Positions 46,544-56,074 of a stretch of DNA of 64,000 nucleotides are shown here, piece by piece. The DNA is from Parazoarcus communis (lineage in GTDB: Bacteria; Pseudomonadota; Gammaproteobacteria; Burkholderiales; Rhodocyclaceae). Numbering within the stretch: position 1 is the first letter of the stretch; each line of letters opens with the position of its first letter. A model generated the notes under the pieces. The model did no database searches and was not told where the DNA came from. It saw nothing but the letters and a program-made list of their open reading frames with translations. The position numbers and the translations under genes are program-made. The stretch is taken from positions 3,038,001 to 3,102,000 of the forward strand of contig NZ_CP022187.1 in the NCBI RefSeq assembly GCF_003111645.1. The letters are read 5' to 3'.

Positions 46544-47124
46544 CGCGAGGTCGCCGCCCCGGGCAGGAAGGTCCAGCGCAACCACTCGGTGCCGACATTC
46601 CAGTCGCGGCTGCCGATCGCCGTGACCTGGAAGGGCTTGGGCAACTGCGCGGTGTCGTGACGGAAGCGGAGCGATACCTCGTGCGAGACGCCCGGCGCGA
46701 GTTCATCGGCGCCGGCAATCTGCCAGTTGCGGATGCGTTGCATGGTCAGCAAGGCGGAATCCAGATTGTCGAAGCTCTGGTGGAAGGCACCGATCGACAG
46801 ACGGTAGCTGCGGGTGATGGCGTGGTACGAGATGCGGTAGTTGAGTTCGCGCTCAACCACGACCTCGTTCAGCCAGTACCAGCGCGGTCGCTCGACCAAC
46901 AGTTCAGCCACGAAATGGAGAGCGACGCCGCGGGTAATGGCGTCGGTCAATCGTGGGTTGATATCGAGTTCGATGTCCGCGTTCAGTACGTAGCCACCCT
47001 CCCCCGGCACGATCTCGGCAAAGGTGATCTGGCTGTCGTCCGCCCCGAAGGCCGACAGCGACAGCAGCGCCAGCGTCAGAAAAAGCTGGCGAAAGTGACT
47101 AGCGAAGTTTGCGCAGGCGCGCAT
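46540..47124 (-). CDS. DUF4390 domain protein, predicted exported
   Basis: I start at the ATG at 47124 (MRACANFASHFRQLFLTLAL), which gives 194 residues with a signal peptide ending near LSAFGAD. An ATG at 47139 is also possible. The mature part matches DUF4390: IELDINPRLTDAITRGVALHF, the RYWLN-like PRWYWLNEVVVERE and LRFRHDTAQLPKPFQV. The start overlaps the end of rsmB and the stop overlaps the ntrY start by ATGA. Its place between rsmB and ntrYX suggests it helps the kinase sense the envelope, which is inference only. Confidence 0.85.
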   Translation of the reverse strand: MRACANFASHFRQLFLTLALLSLSAFGADDSQITFAEIVPGEGGYVLNADIELDINPRLTDAITRGVALHFVAELLVERPRWYWLNEVVVERELNYRISYHAITRSYRLSIGAFHQSFDNLDSALLTMQRIRNWQIAGADELAPGVSHEVSLRFRHDTAQLPKPFQVTAIGSRDWNVGTEWLRWTFLPGAATSR

Positions 47125-48463
47125 AGTAGAAGCCGTCATGGTCGGCAGTCGGTGGAAGGGAACGCGAGTCGCTGGCATCAATGGCATGCGTTTCGGCATC
47201 CGGATGGCGGGCAAGAAATGCATCGATCTGGCGACGGTTCTCTTCGTCGAACACCGAGCACGTCACGTAGAGCATTGTGCCACCGGGCGCCAGCGTCTGC
47301 CAAAGCGCATCCAGAATTTCTGCCTGCTGTGCGGCAAAACGCGGGATATCCTCGTTTCGACGCAACCACTTGATGTCGGGGTGACGGCGAACCACACCCG
47401 ACGCCGAACACGGAACGTCGGCAAGAATGCGGTCGAAGGGCTCTCCGTCCCACCAAGTGTTCAAGCGCCGGCAGTCTGCAACCTTGATGCGGGCAGCGAG
47501 TCCGAGGCGGTCGAGATTGGTCCGTACGCGTGCAGCCCGCGTCGGGTCGAGTTCGAGGGCGGTGAGATCGATGTCGGCACGTTCGAGCAGGTGCGCGCTC
47601 TTTCCGCCCGGTGCTGCGCAGGCATCGAGCACGCGCTCGCCATCGACTGCACCGAGCCATTGTGCCGCCCATTGCGCCCCGGCATCCTGCACCGACACCA
47701 GACCTTCGGCGAAGCCCGGCAGACGCTGCACCGGGACGGGATGCGCCAGCAGGATTGCGCCATTTTCGAGTTTTCGGGCCGGGATCCCGGCCTTCTCAAG
47801 CGCTGCAGAGACGTCTTCGCCCGATGCACGGCGTGCGTTCACGCGCAATGACATCGGCGGATGCAGATTGCCGGCCTGGAGGATCGCTTCCCAGTCTGCA
47901 GGATGATCGTATCGCACGCGCTCGATCCACCATCGCGGGCAGGCATAGCGTGCTTCGATATCCGCGTCGCGCCAGCCTTCGAGCTTCATGGTCTCGCGCA
48001 GCACGTTCCGCAGCACGCCGTTGATGACGCCCTTGAGCGCAGGCACCTCCGCGGCTGCGGCCTCGACTGCCTGATCAACCAGCGTGTGCGACTGGGCCGG
48101 GCGCTGCTCCAGGCGGTAGAGTGCGACCAGGAGTAGCGCATGGAGATAGGTCGGCAGCGGCTTGTGCAGATAATGCCGCAGCACCGCGTCTCCACGACCG
48201 AACTCACGCAAGGTAGACCAGGTGAGGTCACGGACCGCACCGCGAGTCGCGTCCGGCCAGCTCGGGTTGGCGCTGAGCATGGCCTCGTAGCCGTCGGTCA
48301 GGTTGCCACCCTCCAGCACGCCAGCCACCAGCGTGGATGCCTGCTTCAGCGCATAGGCAAGGCTGTCCTGCGGCAGGCTGGGCCGTGACGTCGCGCGCGG
48401 GGGCAAGCCGCGTCGATCATGCGGGGCGCTGGAGGGGCTGCGGGTTTGGGTACGACGATTCAC
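47099..48463 (-). CDS. rsmB: 16S rRNA (cytosine-967-C5)-methyltransferase RsmB
   Basis: RsmB methylates C967 of 16S rRNA. The 454-residue protein has an N-terminal NusB-like helical domain and a Rossmann methyltransferase domain. The SAM motif is LDACAAPGGKSAHLLE. The two catalytic cysteines lie in DVPCSASGVVRRHPDIKWLR and YVTCSVFDEENRRQID. It heads the rsmB-DUF4390-ntrY-ntrX unit. Its C-terminal codons overlap the DUF4390 start by about 26 bases. Confidence 0.94.
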   Translation of the reverse strand: MNRRTQTRSPSSAPHDRRGLPPRATSRPSLPQDSLAYALKQASTLVAGVLEGGNLTDGYEAMLSANPSWPDATRGAVRDLTWSTLREFGRGDAVLRHYLHKPLPTYLHALLLVALYRLEQRPAQSHTLVDQAVEAAAAEVPALKGVINGVLRNVLRETMKLEGWRDADIEARYACPRWWIERVRYDHPADWEAILQAGNLHPPMSLRVNARRASGEDVSAALEKAGIPARKLENGAILLAHPVPVQRLPGFAEGLVSVQDAGAQWAAQWLGAVDGERVLDACAAPGGKSAHLLERADIDLTALELDPTRAARVRTNLDRLGLAARIKVADCRRLNTWWDGEPFDRILADVPCSASGVVRRHPDIKWLRRNEDIPRFAAQQAEILDALWQTLAPGGTMLYVTCSVFDEENRRQIDAFLARHPDAETHAIDASDSRSLPPTADHDGFYYARLRKLR

Positions 48464-48641
48464 AATGGTCTTCTTGTTTCGATGGATGATCTGAGCCTAG
48501 CCCGGGAAGACTTCGGCTCTCTCAAGGAATGGTAGCGGCAATGCCGGGCTGTTGCATGCGGTGGTGTCTGCACACCTTCATTCGAAGGGGTCGCTGAAAG
48601 TCGCTCGTACGATCCGAGTCATTCTCTCGCGTTTGGTGCCG

Positions 48642-48657
48642 TGTTTCACGTGAAACA
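48642..48657. promoter_or_regulatory. parS centromere site 1
   Basis: TGTTTCACGTGAAACA is a perfect 16-bp palindrome and matches the bacterial chromosomal parS consensus bound by ParB. It lies in the 201-bp gap between rsmB and the TSUP gene. Confidence 0.9.
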
Positions 48658-48664
48658 CGTCGCA

Positions 48665-49444
48665 CTACAGGGCGGCCAGTGTGTCGTATGCAAGTTTTGC
48701 GATCAGGACTGACACGACCGCCAGGAACATCTTACGCACAAATCCCGTTCCATGACGAAGCGCGGTGCGTGAGCCCACCACGGCGCCGCACAGATTGCAT
48801 GCAGCCATGAGCAGCCCGAGCTTCCACAGAATCTCGACGTTGTTTGCAAAGTACGCGATGGCCGCGAAGTTCGTTGCGACGTTGACGATTTTCGCCGTGA
48901 CCGACGCGCGAAGGAAGTCCATGCCGAGAAAACGGATGAACAGAAAGATCAGGAAGCTGCCGGTTCCGGGACCGAAGAATCCATCGTAGAACCCGAGCAC
49001 GAGTCCGATCACCGCAGCGGTCAAGGTCGCTCGGAAGTCATGCGGCCCCTCGCGCGAGATGGATCCAAGATCCTTGCGCATGAAGGTATAGCCGGCCACA
49101 AGAATCAGCAACACCAGGATGAGCGGGCGCAACACCGTCGGCGGCATGTAGGCCACGGCCTTTGCGCCATACCATGAGCCGACCAGCGCACCGACCGCAC
49201 CAGGTATGGCAATGCGCCACGGTATGGTTACACGACGCCCGTACTGGATGGCTGCACTCGTGGTCCCAATGATGCTAGCGACCTTGTTGGTGCCGAAGAG
49301 CACCGCGGGCTGGACCGAAGGAAAGGCCGCAAACAAAGCCGGGATCTGTACCAGCCCTCCACCGCCGACGACAGCATCGATGAAGCCGGCGCAGAACGCA
49401 CCGATGGCGAGAACCAGATACAGACCGTTCGAATCAATTAACAT
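48665..49444 (-). CDS. TSUP (TauE/SafE) family anion permease
   Basis: The 259-residue protein has about seven or eight membrane helices and family landmarks GFIDAVVGGGGLVQIPALFA near residue 19, FGTNKVASIIGTTSAAIQYG and GFYDGFFGPGTGSFLIFLF. TSUP proteins move sulfite, sulfoacetate or related organic anions across the inner membrane; the substrate here is unknown. The gene overlaps the tam-like gene by seven bases. It is bracketed by the two parS sites, one touching its start codon and one just past its stop. Confidence 0.9.
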   Translation of the reverse strand: MLIDSNGLYLVLAIGAFCAGFIDAVVGGGGLVQIPALFAAFPSVQPAVLFGTNKVASIIGTTSAAIQYGRRVTIPWRIAIPGAVGALVGSWYGAKAVAYMPPTVLRPLILVLLILVAGYTFMRKDLGSISREGPHDFRATLTAAVIGLVLGFYDGFFGPGTGSFLIFLFIRFLGMDFLRASVTAKIVNVATNFAAIAYFANNVEILWKLGLLMAACNLCGAVVGSRTALRHGTGFVRKMFLAVVSVLIAKLAYDTLAAL

Positions 49445-50232
49445 GTTTCACGTGGAACACGATGTACAGGCCCACGCGCAAGCATGAACAGCCTCTTGAA
49501 AGGAAAAAGCACCGAACCATCAGGTCGAGCCGGATAGGCCGAGGCCAGCATCGGCTTCAGCTGCGAAACAAACGCCCTCGTTTGCGCCTCACTCAGGCAG
49601 GCAAAATACGGAACCAGGGTACTGCCCGCCAGCCATTCGAAAACAGCATGCTCTCCGGAAAGCCGCTGATAGTAGGTTGCCTCCCACAGATCAAGCTCTT
49701 CGAAGTGTGCCGAAAGCAGCGACTGATATGCGTCGGGCTCAAGCACCTCACCCATTCGCACTTGCGTTAACGCGCCCTTCCATTCGGCGCTGGCCGCCAG
49801 CTCCCGGATCAGTCGATGGGACGGCGCGGAAAAATTCGCCGGCATCTGCACAGCCAGAACACCATCCGGCCCAAGCATTGCCGCCAGTCGCGCGAACAGC
49901 GCCGGATGATCTCCGACCCAATGCAAGGCGGCGTTTGAAAACACCAGATCGACCGGCGCATCCGGATGCCAAGATGAAATATCTGCCTCGACCCATTGCG
50001 CACGCGGGAGCACGGCGCGCGCGCGTGCCAGCATTGCGGCCGACTGATCGACGCCCGTCAGGTTCGCATCGGGCCAGCGCTGCAAGAGAAGCGGGGACAC
50101 ATTCCCGGGACCGCAGCCAAGATCGACGATGGTGCGAGGCGGCGTCATGGAGATTCGCCCCATGAGGTCGAGTGCCGGACGCAAACGCAAATCGTGAAAA
50201 CCGAGATATCGGTCCGGACTCCAGCTCATCAT
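49438..50232 (-). CDS. tam: Trans-aconitate 2-methyltransferase-like protein
   Basis: The 264-residue SAM-dependent methyltransferase begins WSPDRYLGFHDLRLRPALDL, a good match to Tam. It has TIVDLGCGPGNVSPLLLQRW (SAM loop), DLVFSNAALHWV and AVQMPANFSAPSHRLIRE. Tam methylates trans-aconitate, an inhibitor of the TCA cycle. Its last codons contain the second parS site. It overlaps the small upstream gene by ATGA (50229-50232). Confidence 0.9.
   Translation of the reverse strand: MMSWSPDRYLGFHDLRLRPALDLMGRISMTPPRTIVDLGCGPGNVSPLLLQRWPDANLTGVDQSAAMLARARAVLPRAQWVEADISSWHPDAPVDLVFSNAALHWVGDHPALFARLAAMLGPDGVLAVQMPANFSAPSHRLIRELAASAEWKGALTQVRMGEVLEPDAYQSLLSAHFEELDLWEATYYQRLSGEHAVFEWLAGSTLVPYFACLSEAQTRAFVSQLKPMLASAYPARPDGSVLFPFKRLFMLARGPVHRVPRETC
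49444..49459. promoter_or_regulatory. parS centromere site 2
   Basis: TGTTTCACGTGGAACA reads on the other strand as TGTTCCACGTGAAACA, the classical parS consensus. It lies inside the 3' end of the tam-like gene and touches the start codon of the TSUP gene, 802 bp from site 1. Confidence 0.9.
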
Positions 50233-50501
50233 TCAGTCTCCGGTCGTACATGCGCGACAGCAGGCCGAACAGCGGCGCTCGCCAGCAGTTCCGCCGCCTG
50301 CTCTCGCCAGTAGCGCAAAGCGAAAAAGAAGCCTTCCCACACGCAACCGTTACAACCCCGTCCGCAACACGTTGTCGGCACCGGTGGTGCCTGCCGAAAA
50401 CTCAGGCCCGCTTGTGCAAGCAGCGCCTCAACCTCAGCGACGACCAGATTCGCATCGTCGACATGACGCAGTGGCCGCAGGAACGGATCGGGTCGGGTCA
50501 T
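50229..50501 (-). CDS. Oxidoreductase-like domain protein (PF09791 type), 90 aa
   Basis: This 90-residue protein carries TTCCGRGCNGCVWEGFFFAL at about residues 43-62, the cysteine-rich signature of the oxidoreductase-like N-terminal domain family. The four cysteines could bind a metal or iron-sulfur centre, but no function is established. It is coupled to the tam-like gene by a four-base overlap. The 128 bp back to mnmE contain short inverted repeats but no clear terminator. Confidence 0.8.
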   Translation of the reverse strand: MTRPDPFLRPLRHVDDANLVVAEVEALLAQAGLSFRQAPPVPTTCCGRGCNGCVWEGFFFALRYWREQAAELLASAAVRPAVAHVRPETE

Positions 50502-50629
50502 GGATCACCAGTCAGAAAAATGGGAACGAAGGGCGCGAACACCGCGCATGCCGCGGCCGAAGCGCGAAAACCGGAGATACGCGGCATGCCGCGGCACATG
50601 ATGCCATGCGCATCATGAATGCACGGTGG

Positions 50630-51988
50630 TCACTTTCCGATGCAGAACCTCGAAAAGATCACCCCGAGGAGATCGTCAGCCGAGAACTCTCCCGTAATCT
50701 CGCCAAGTCGTTCCCCGGCAAGTCGCAGCTCCTCGGCAAAGAGTTCGAGCGCTGAAAGCTGATCTCCTGCCAGGCGCACATGCGCGAGCGCCGCCCGCAA
50801 TGCCAGCAGATGACGTTCGCGCGCAAGAATCACGTCTTCGCCATGCGCATGCCACCCCGCCACTCGCAGCAGCTCCTTGCGCAACAGATCGATCCCCAGG
50901 CCTTCCCGCGCTGAAACGCGCAGTTCGACTCGACCATCGTGCTCAACCCGTGCCGGGTCAAGATCGCACAAGTCGATCTTGTTGATGACGGTGATGCATT
51001 CAACGCCGGGAAGAAGATCGAGATCGATATCCGTACCGCCCTCGGTTTCGCCCGGGCGACCGGCGTCGACGAGGCGCAGCACCACATCGGCACGCTCGAG
51101 TTCGCGCCGGGTGCGTTCGATACCGATGCGCTCCACCACATCGCTGGTATCGCGCAAGCCCGCCGTATCAATGACGTGCAGCGGAATGCCTTCGATCTGT
51201 ATGGTTTCGCGCAAGGCATCGCGCGTCGTGCCGGCCACCTCGGTGACGATTGCACGATCCTCGCCCGCAAGCTGATTGAGCAGACTCGACTTGCCGACGT
51301 TCGGCGCGCCCGCCAAAACCACGTTGAGGCCACTGCGCAGCAGCGCCCCCTGACGCGCACGGTCAAGCACTCCTTCGAGCTGTTCGCGAATCGAGGCCAG
51401 ACGCGGCAGGGCCCTGGCCTTTTCGAGGAAGTCGATTTCCTCTTCGGGAAAGTCCAGCGTCGCCTCGACGAGCATGCGCAAGTCGATCAACGCGTCCTTG
51501 ATAAGATGGATTTCCTGCGAGAAGCGGCCGGACAGCGACCGGACAGCCGACTGCGCGGCGGCGGCGGTAGAAGCCTCGATCAGGTCTGCCACGCTTTCGG
51601 CCTGGGCCAGATCGAGCTTGCCGTTGAGAAAGGCACGCCGGGTGAACTCACCGGGCTCGGCCAGTCGCGCGCCCAGTGCGAGGCAGCGATCGAGCAACAT
51701 CTGCATCACGACCGGTCCACCATGGCCCTGCAGTTCGATCACGTCCTCGCCGGTAAACGACGCGGGCGCACGGAAATAAATCAGGAGCCCTTCGTCGATG
51801 GGCTCGCCCTTCGCCCCAAGAAAGCGGGTGAAACCCGCAAGCCGGGGCTGGGGATCGCGACCGGTCAGTTCGCGGGCAAACGCCGCCAGACCCGCCCCGG
51901 AAACGCGAACGACGCCGACACCTCCTCGGCCCGGCGCCGTTGCAATCGCGGCGATGGTGTCAGGCGGGCTTGCTGCCGGCCTTGGCAC
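50630..51988 (-). CDS. mnmE: tRNA modification GTPase MnmE
   Basis: MnmE works with MnmG to modify U34 of certain tRNAs. The 452-residue protein begins with the folate-binding domain ([20 protein letters not shown]). The helical domain contains the G domain with [23 protein letters not shown] and DTAGLRDT, and the protein ends in the required CIGK. Its start lies inside the end of yidC, a 29-base overlap. The usual partner genes mnmG, rsmG and parAB do not follow here. Confidence 0.95.
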   Translation of the reverse strand: MPRPAASPPDTIAAIATAPGRGGVGVVRVSGAGLAAFARELTGRDPQPRLAGFTRFLGAKGEPIDEGLLIYFRAPASFTGEDVIELQGHGGPVVMQMLLDRCLALGARLAEPGEFTRRAFLNGKLDLAQAESVADLIEASTAAAAQSAVRSLSGRFSQEIHLIKDALIDLRMLVEATLDFPEEEIDFLEKARALPRLASIREQLEGVLDRARQGALLRSGLNVVLAGAPNVGKSSLLNQLAGEDRAIVTEVAGTTRDALRETIQIEGIPLHVIDTAGLRDTSDVVERIGIERTRRELERADVVLRLVDAGRPGETEGGTDIDLDLLPGVECITVINKIDLCDLDPARVEHDGRVELRVSAREGLGIDLLRKELLRVAGWHAHGEDVILARERHLLALRAALAHVRLAGDQLSALELFAEELRLAGERLGEITGEFSADDLLGVIFSRFCIGK

Positions 51989-53603
51989 TCTCGATCATCC
52001 GCGTAATCTGCCATTGCTGTGCAATCGACAGAATGTTGTTCACCACCCAGTACAGCACCAGACCGGACGGGAACCACAGGAACATGAAGGTGAACACGAT
52101 CGGCATTGCCATCATGACCTTGGCCTGCAGCGGATCCGGTGGCGTCGGGTTGAGCTTCATCTGGATCAGCATGGAGGCACCCATGATGACCGGCAGGATG
52201 AAGTACGGGTCCTTGGCGGACAGATCCTGAATCCAGCCCAGCCAGGGCGCCTGACGCATTTCCACGCTACCGAGCAGTACCCAGTACAGCGCGATGAACA
52301 CCGGAATCTGCACCAGGATCGGCAGGCAACCGCCGAGCGGGTTGATCTTCTCGGTGCGGTAGAGATTCATCATCTCCTGCTGCATCTTGGCCTTGTCGTC
52401 GCCGTACAGCTCCTTCATGCGCTGCATGCGGGGGCCGAGTACGCGCATCTTCGCCATCGACTTGTAGCTGGCTGCGGACAGCGGGAAGAACAGCAGCTTC
52501 AGCAGGACCGTCACCAGAATGATGGCCCAGCCCCAGTTGCCGAGCATGTCATGCAGCCACGACAGCACCCAGAACAGCGGCGCAGCAATCACGGTCAGCC
52601 AGCCGTAGTCGACCACCAGATCGAGTCCGGGAGCGATGTCCTGCAGCTTGTCCTGCTCCTGCGGGCCGACATACAGGCGGGACTCCGCCGTACCGCTCGC
52701 ACCCGGTGCAATCGCATCGACCGGCAGGATCACGCCGGCCGAGTACAGGCCATTGGCAACCTTGCGGGCGAAGAACTCGCGCTCGACACCGACCTCAGGC
52801 AACCAGGCGCTGACGAAGTAGTGCTGGACCATCGCCACCCAGCCATCGGGTGCGGTCTTGGCAAACTTGGCCTTGCCCTCGGCGATCTCCTCGAAATGAA
52901 CCTTCTGGAACTTGGCCGCATCGGTGTAGAACGCCGGACCGGTGAAGGTTGTCACGCCGAAAGCCTGCACCTGCTCTGCCGGCTCGCCGTCACGCGTGAG
53001 CTGGAAGTAGGCATGACCGGAGACGGGTTCGCCGCTGCCGTTGGCGATCTCGTAATCGACATTCACCAGGTAGCTGCCACGATGGAAGGTCATCACCTTG
53101 GTGACCTTGACCCCGTTCTGCTCAGGCGCCTCGAGGCGCAGCACCAGGGTGTCCTCGCCGTCCTTCATCACCTGTTCGCCTTCAGGCAGCGCGAACACCG
53201 TACGGTGAGTGGGGAGATCGGTACCGATCAGGCCGGACTCGGCCGAATAGCGGTGAACCTCGCCGTTGTCGAACAACAGGAAGCCACGCTCATGATCGGC
53301 GGTGGATTTGTGTTTCACCAACTCGAGCCGGACGATGCTGCCGCCTTCGGCGGACACGTCGGCACGCATCAGGTCAGTGACCACACGCACCGTCGGCGCA
53401 GCCGAAGCGGCCGCAGTTGCGGGCAGTGCCGATGCACCAGGCGCGGCGAGCGCACTTGGCGTGGGAACCGAAGCCCCCCCGGAGTTGGCGGCGGCGGCAA
53501 CAGGTGCCGGCGCGGCGGGTTGGTTATGTTTGATCCACCCGTCCCACAGCATGACCAGGGAAAGGGAGAAAACCAGGAGTAGGATGAGGCGACGTTGATC
53601 CAT
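51960..53603 (-). CDS. yidC: Membrane protein insertase YidC
   Basis: YidC inserts and folds inner-membrane proteins. The 547-residue protein (E. coli 548) has an N-terminal membrane anchor ([19 protein letters not shown]) and an Ala/Pro-rich linker. The large periplasmic domain (about 60-340) precedes a C-terminal insertase core with [20 protein letters not shown], the Lys-rich loop around [20 protein letters not shown] and [19 protein letters not shown]. It follows rnpA with a 129-bp gap, too short to hold the yidD gene that is usually found there. Confidence 0.96.
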   Translation of the reverse strand: MDQRRLILLLVFSLSLVMLWDGWIKHNQPAAPAPVAAAANSGGASVPTPSALAAPGASALPATAAASAAPTVRVVTDLMRADVSAEGGSIVRLELVKHKSTADHERGFLLFDNGEVHRYSAESGLIGTDLPTHRTVFALPEGEQVMKDGEDTLVLRLEAPEQNGVKVTKVMTFHRGSYLVNVDYEIANGSGEPVSGHAYFQLTRDGEPAEQVQAFGVTTFTGPAFYTDAAKFQKVHFEEIAEGKAKFAKTAPDGWVAMVQHYFVSAWLPEVGVEREFFARKVANGLYSAGVILPVDAIAPGASGTAESRLYVGPQEQDKLQDIAPGLDLVVDYGWLTVIAAPLFWVLSWLHDMLGNWGWAIILVTVLLKLLFFPLSAASYKSMAKMRVLGPRMQRMKELYGDDKAKMQQEMMNLYRTEKINPLGGCLPILVQIPVFIALYWVLLGSVEMRQAPWLGWIQDLSAKDPYFILPVIMGASMLIQMKLNPTPPDPLQAKVMMAMPIVFTFMFLWFPSGLVLYWVVNNILSIAQQWQITRMIESAKAGSKPA

Positions 53604-53732
53604 CGGGTTCGTGGTCGTACGGTCGTTAGTCAGGGAACGGAATGATACCCGCCCTGAGAGAAAAACAAGCGCGGCCCGGCATCAATCTGACCCCGGGGCG
53701 AAAAGAACCATGCATGATCGACGGCCCGATGC

Positions 53733-54095
53733 TCACAAACGCGGCAAGCGCGACAGCAACTGCAGCAGATCCTGATTGAGCTCGGCTCGCGTTGCAGTTG
53801 CCACAGGCGCATGCAGACGCACGATCAGATCGCACGCAGGCGTGTCGGTACGCTGGCGCCGAAAAATCTCGCGCGCAATGCGTTTCACCAGATTGCGTAC
53901 ATTGGCCCGCTTCGCCAGCTTCTTGGCCACGACGACACCCAGACGGGCCGTGTCGAGCCCGTTGGGCCGGTAATGCAGCATGTAGAATCGGCCGCGAAGG
54001 GCACGCCGAAAAGCAAAAACGGATGAAAATTCATCCGTTTTGTGCAGTCTGTGAGCGCTGCGAAAACCTTGATCAGCGCTCGAGGGGTCAATCAC
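53733..54095 (-). CDS. rnpA: Ribonuclease P protein component
   Basis: RnpA assists the RNase P ribozyme in tRNA 5' processing. I start at the GTG at 54095, one base after the rpmH stop, giving 120 residues (E. coli 119). The frame stays open another 21 codons into rpmH, but those residues are not family-like. The core RLHKTDEFSSVFAFRRALRG and the RNA-binding signature KRANVRNLVKRIAREIFR are intact. The start has no strong ribosome site and is probably coupled to rpmH translation. Confidence 0.94.
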   Translation of the reverse strand: MIDPSSADQGFRSAHRLHKTDEFSSVFAFRRALRGRFYMLHYRPNGLDTARLGVVVAKKLAKRANVRNLVKRIAREIFRRQRTDTPACDLIVRLHAPVATATRAELNQDLLQLLSRLPRL

Positions 54096-54096
54096 C

Positions 54097-54231
54097 TCAG
54101 ACGGCGAGGCGATGACGGCCCTTGGCGCGACGGGCACGGATGACCGCACGACCGCCACGGGTCTTCATGCGGACCAGAAAGCCGTGGGTGCGCTTGCGAC
54201 GAACGACGGAGGGTTGGTAAGTGCGTTTCAT
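54097..54231 (-). CDS. rpmH: 50S ribosomal protein L34
   Basis: A 44-residue, Arg/Lys-rich protein starting [20 protein letters not shown] and ending AKGRHRLAV is unmistakably L34. It leads the rpmH-rnpA-yidC-mnmE series on the - strand and is divergent from dnaA. A strong promoter lies about 33 bp upstream of its start codon. Confidence 0.98.
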   Translation of the reverse strand: MKRTYQPSVVRRKRTHGFLVRMKTRGGRAVIRARRAKGRHRLAV

Positions 54232-54263
54232 GATCGGCTGCCAGTGGTAAGGTCAAACGATAT

Positions 54264-54292
54264 ATTTAATGTGATAGCCCCCTGTTTGTCAA
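54264..54292 (-). promoter_or_regulatory. Promoter of rpmH-rnpA
   Basis: On the - strand a perfect TTGACA (54292-54287) is followed after 17 bp by TTAAAT (54269-54264), in front of rpmH. The surrounding sequence is the most AT-rich part of the rpmH-dnaA gap. Confidence 0.75.
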
Positions 54293-54357
54293 GAGGAATT
54301 CACATCCATCAGGTCACCAGCCTCCAGCGACGATTCCACGACTTCAATGCGCGTGCC

Positions 54358-54388
54358 TGTGGATAAGTCTCGCGTCGACGGGTAGAAT
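54358..54388 (+). promoter_or_regulatory. DnaA box overlapping the probable dnaA promoter
   Basis: TGTGGATAA (54358-54366) is a perfect DnaA box on the - strand. It covers a weak -35 (TGGATA, 54360-54365) placed 17 bp from the -10 TAGAAT (54383-54388). DnaA binding here would block the promoter, the common autoregulatory arrangement. I found only this one box between rpmH and dnaA. Confidence 0.65.
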
Positions 54389-54515
54389 TGCGCTCTTGAC
54401 CAACCCGCCGGCACACGACTCAGCGCTTTTCCGTGCTGACGCCGACGGGCTTATTCCCAGAACAGGCCTTAAGGCCGTCGCTCCCGCTACGCCTCGTGTT
54501 GCAGGCGCGGCATGC

Positions 54516-56030
54516 ATGTATTCGAGACCCGTGCCGCAAACACAAACCGTCCCTTCCGTGAATCAGGATTTCTGGCCCTTCTGCCTTGCCCATCTTGAAC
54601 AGGAACTGCCTCAACAGCAGTTCAATACCTGGATCAAGACGCTTCAGGTCGTCTGCGGCGAAGCTGCGGACGGCGGCCCCACGCTCACCCTGACCGCCCC
54701 GAACCGCTTCGTGATGCAGTGGGTGCGCGAGCGTTACCTGCGTCGAATCGGGGAGCTCGGCGAAGAATTTCATGGCGTGCCCCTGCAACTCGACCTGCAG
54801 CTGCCTGCGCCCGGCGCGGCACGCACGCCGGTCAAGCCGGTGGCAAATGCGGCGCCGGCTGCCGGCGCAGCGCTCGCCGAGACGCCGGGGAGCGCAAGCA
54901 GCCCGGCGGTGGCAGACAGCGCACCGGCACAGCCGCGACAGGCGGCCCCCTCGGCGATCATTCGCAGTTCGTCGCCCGAACCCTTGTCAGGCGCTGAACT
55001 TGCCTACGAGAAGACCCGCCTCAACGCCGACTTCACCTTCGATACCCTGGTGACCGGGCGCGCCAACGATCTGGCCCGCGCCGCTGCCATGCAGGTGGCG
55101 CAGAACCCCGGCACCTCGTACAACCCGCTGTTTGTATACGGTGGAGTCGGCCTCGGCAAAACCCACCTGGTGCACGCCATCGGCAATGCGGTGTTCCGTC
55201 AGAACCCCCGTGCGGTGGTACGTTACGTTCACGTCGAGGACTACTACGCCGACGTCGTGCGCGCCTATCAGCAGAAGAGCTTCGACGCGTTCAAGCGCTA
55301 CTACCGCTCGCTCGACATGCTGATCATCGATGACATCCAGTTCTTCAACAACAAGAACCGGACCCAGGAAGAATTCTTCCACGCCTTCAACGCGCTCACC
55401 GAAGCCAAGAAGCAGATCGTCATCACCTGCGACACCTACCCCAAGGACATCCAGGGTCTGGAAGATCGCCTGATCTCGCGCTTCGACTGGGGCCTGACGG
55501 TGCAGATCGAGCCGCCCGAGCTCGAGATGCGGGTTGCGATCCTGCAGAAGAAGGCCGAAGCCCTGCGCGTGGCAGTGGATGACGACGTCGCCTTCCTCAT
55601 CGCCAAGAACCTGCGCTCGAACGTGCGCGAGCTCGAAGGCGCGCTCAACAAGGTCGTGGCCTACGCCCGCTTCCACGGTCGCGGCATCTCGCTCGAGGTG
55701 GCCAAGGACGCGCTCAAGGATCTGCTCAACGCGCACAACCGCCAGCTGTCGATCGAACACATCCAGAAGACCGTCGCCGACTATTACAAGATCAAGATCG
55801 CCGACATGCACTCCAAGAAGCGCACCCGGGTCATCGCCCGTCCGCGTCAGGTCGCGATGTGGCTGGCCAAGGAGCTCACCCCGATGTCGCTGCCCGCGAT
55901 CGGCGAAGCCTTCGGCGGCCGCGACCATACCACCGTGCTACATGCTTGTCGTACCATCACCGAGCTGCGCCTCGGCGACCACCAGCTCAACCACGATGTT
56001 CATGTGCTCACCCAGGTCCTGCGGGGCTGA
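54516..56030 (+). CDS. dnaA: Chromosomal replication initiator DnaA
   Basis: DnaA opens the replication origin. Homologues start at about [17 protein letters not shown]. Here that lies behind an ATG at 54516 (504 residues) or a GTG at 54558 (490 residues); I list the ATG because the GTG has no ribosome site, and a TTG at 54396 is less likely. Domain I is followed by a Pro/Ala-rich linker (about 90-150) and the AAA+ domain with [17 protein letters not shown] and [11 protein letters not shown]. Domain IV has the DNA-binding signature [16 protein letters not shown]. It is first in dnaA-dnaN-gyrB. Confidence 0.96.
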   Translation: MYSRPVPQTQTVPSVNQDFWPFCLAHLEQELPQQQFNTWIKTLQVVCGEAADGGPTLTLTAPNRFVMQWVRERYLRRIGELGEEFHGVPLQLDLQLPAPGAARTPVKPVANAAPAAGAALAETPGSASSPAVADSAPAQPRQAAPSAIIRSSSPEPLSGAELAYEKTRLNADFTFDTLVTGRANDLARAAAMQVAQNPGTSYNPLFVYGGVGLGKTHLVHAIGNAVFRQNPRAVVRYVHVEDYYADVVRAYQQKSFDAFKRYYRSLDMLIIDDIQFFNNKNRTQEEFFHAFNALTEAKKQIVITCDTYPKDIQGLEDRLISRFDWGLTVQIEPPELEMRVAILQKKAEALRVAVDDDVAFLIAKNLRSNVRELEGALNKVVAYARFHGRGISLEVAKDALKDLLNAHNRQLSIEHIQKTVADYYKIKIADMHSKKRTRVIARPRQVAMWLAKELTPMSLPAIGEAFGGRDHTTVLHACRTITELRLGDHQLNHDVHVLTQVLRG

Positions 56031-56074
56031 GCCAGCAATGACTTTCCGATCAATTTTCTGACCAGACTGACGCC

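Noticed and set aside
50598-50616. ATGATGC/GCATCAT inverted repeat downstream of mnmE as terminator
   Set aside because: The 7-bp stem is AT-rich, has no T-run after it, and lies among overlapping GCATGC-type repeats; not convincing.
53626-53835. 69-codon frame in the position of yidD
   Set aside because: The translation has no YidD signature and overlaps rnpA; it is a shadow frame.
54232-54515. rpmH-dnaA gap as a full replication origin
   Set aside because: Only one DnaA box and one short AT-rich patch were found, and both are explained by the dnaA and rpmH promoters. Gene orientation still allows an origin here, so the question is left open under the hemE-side finding.
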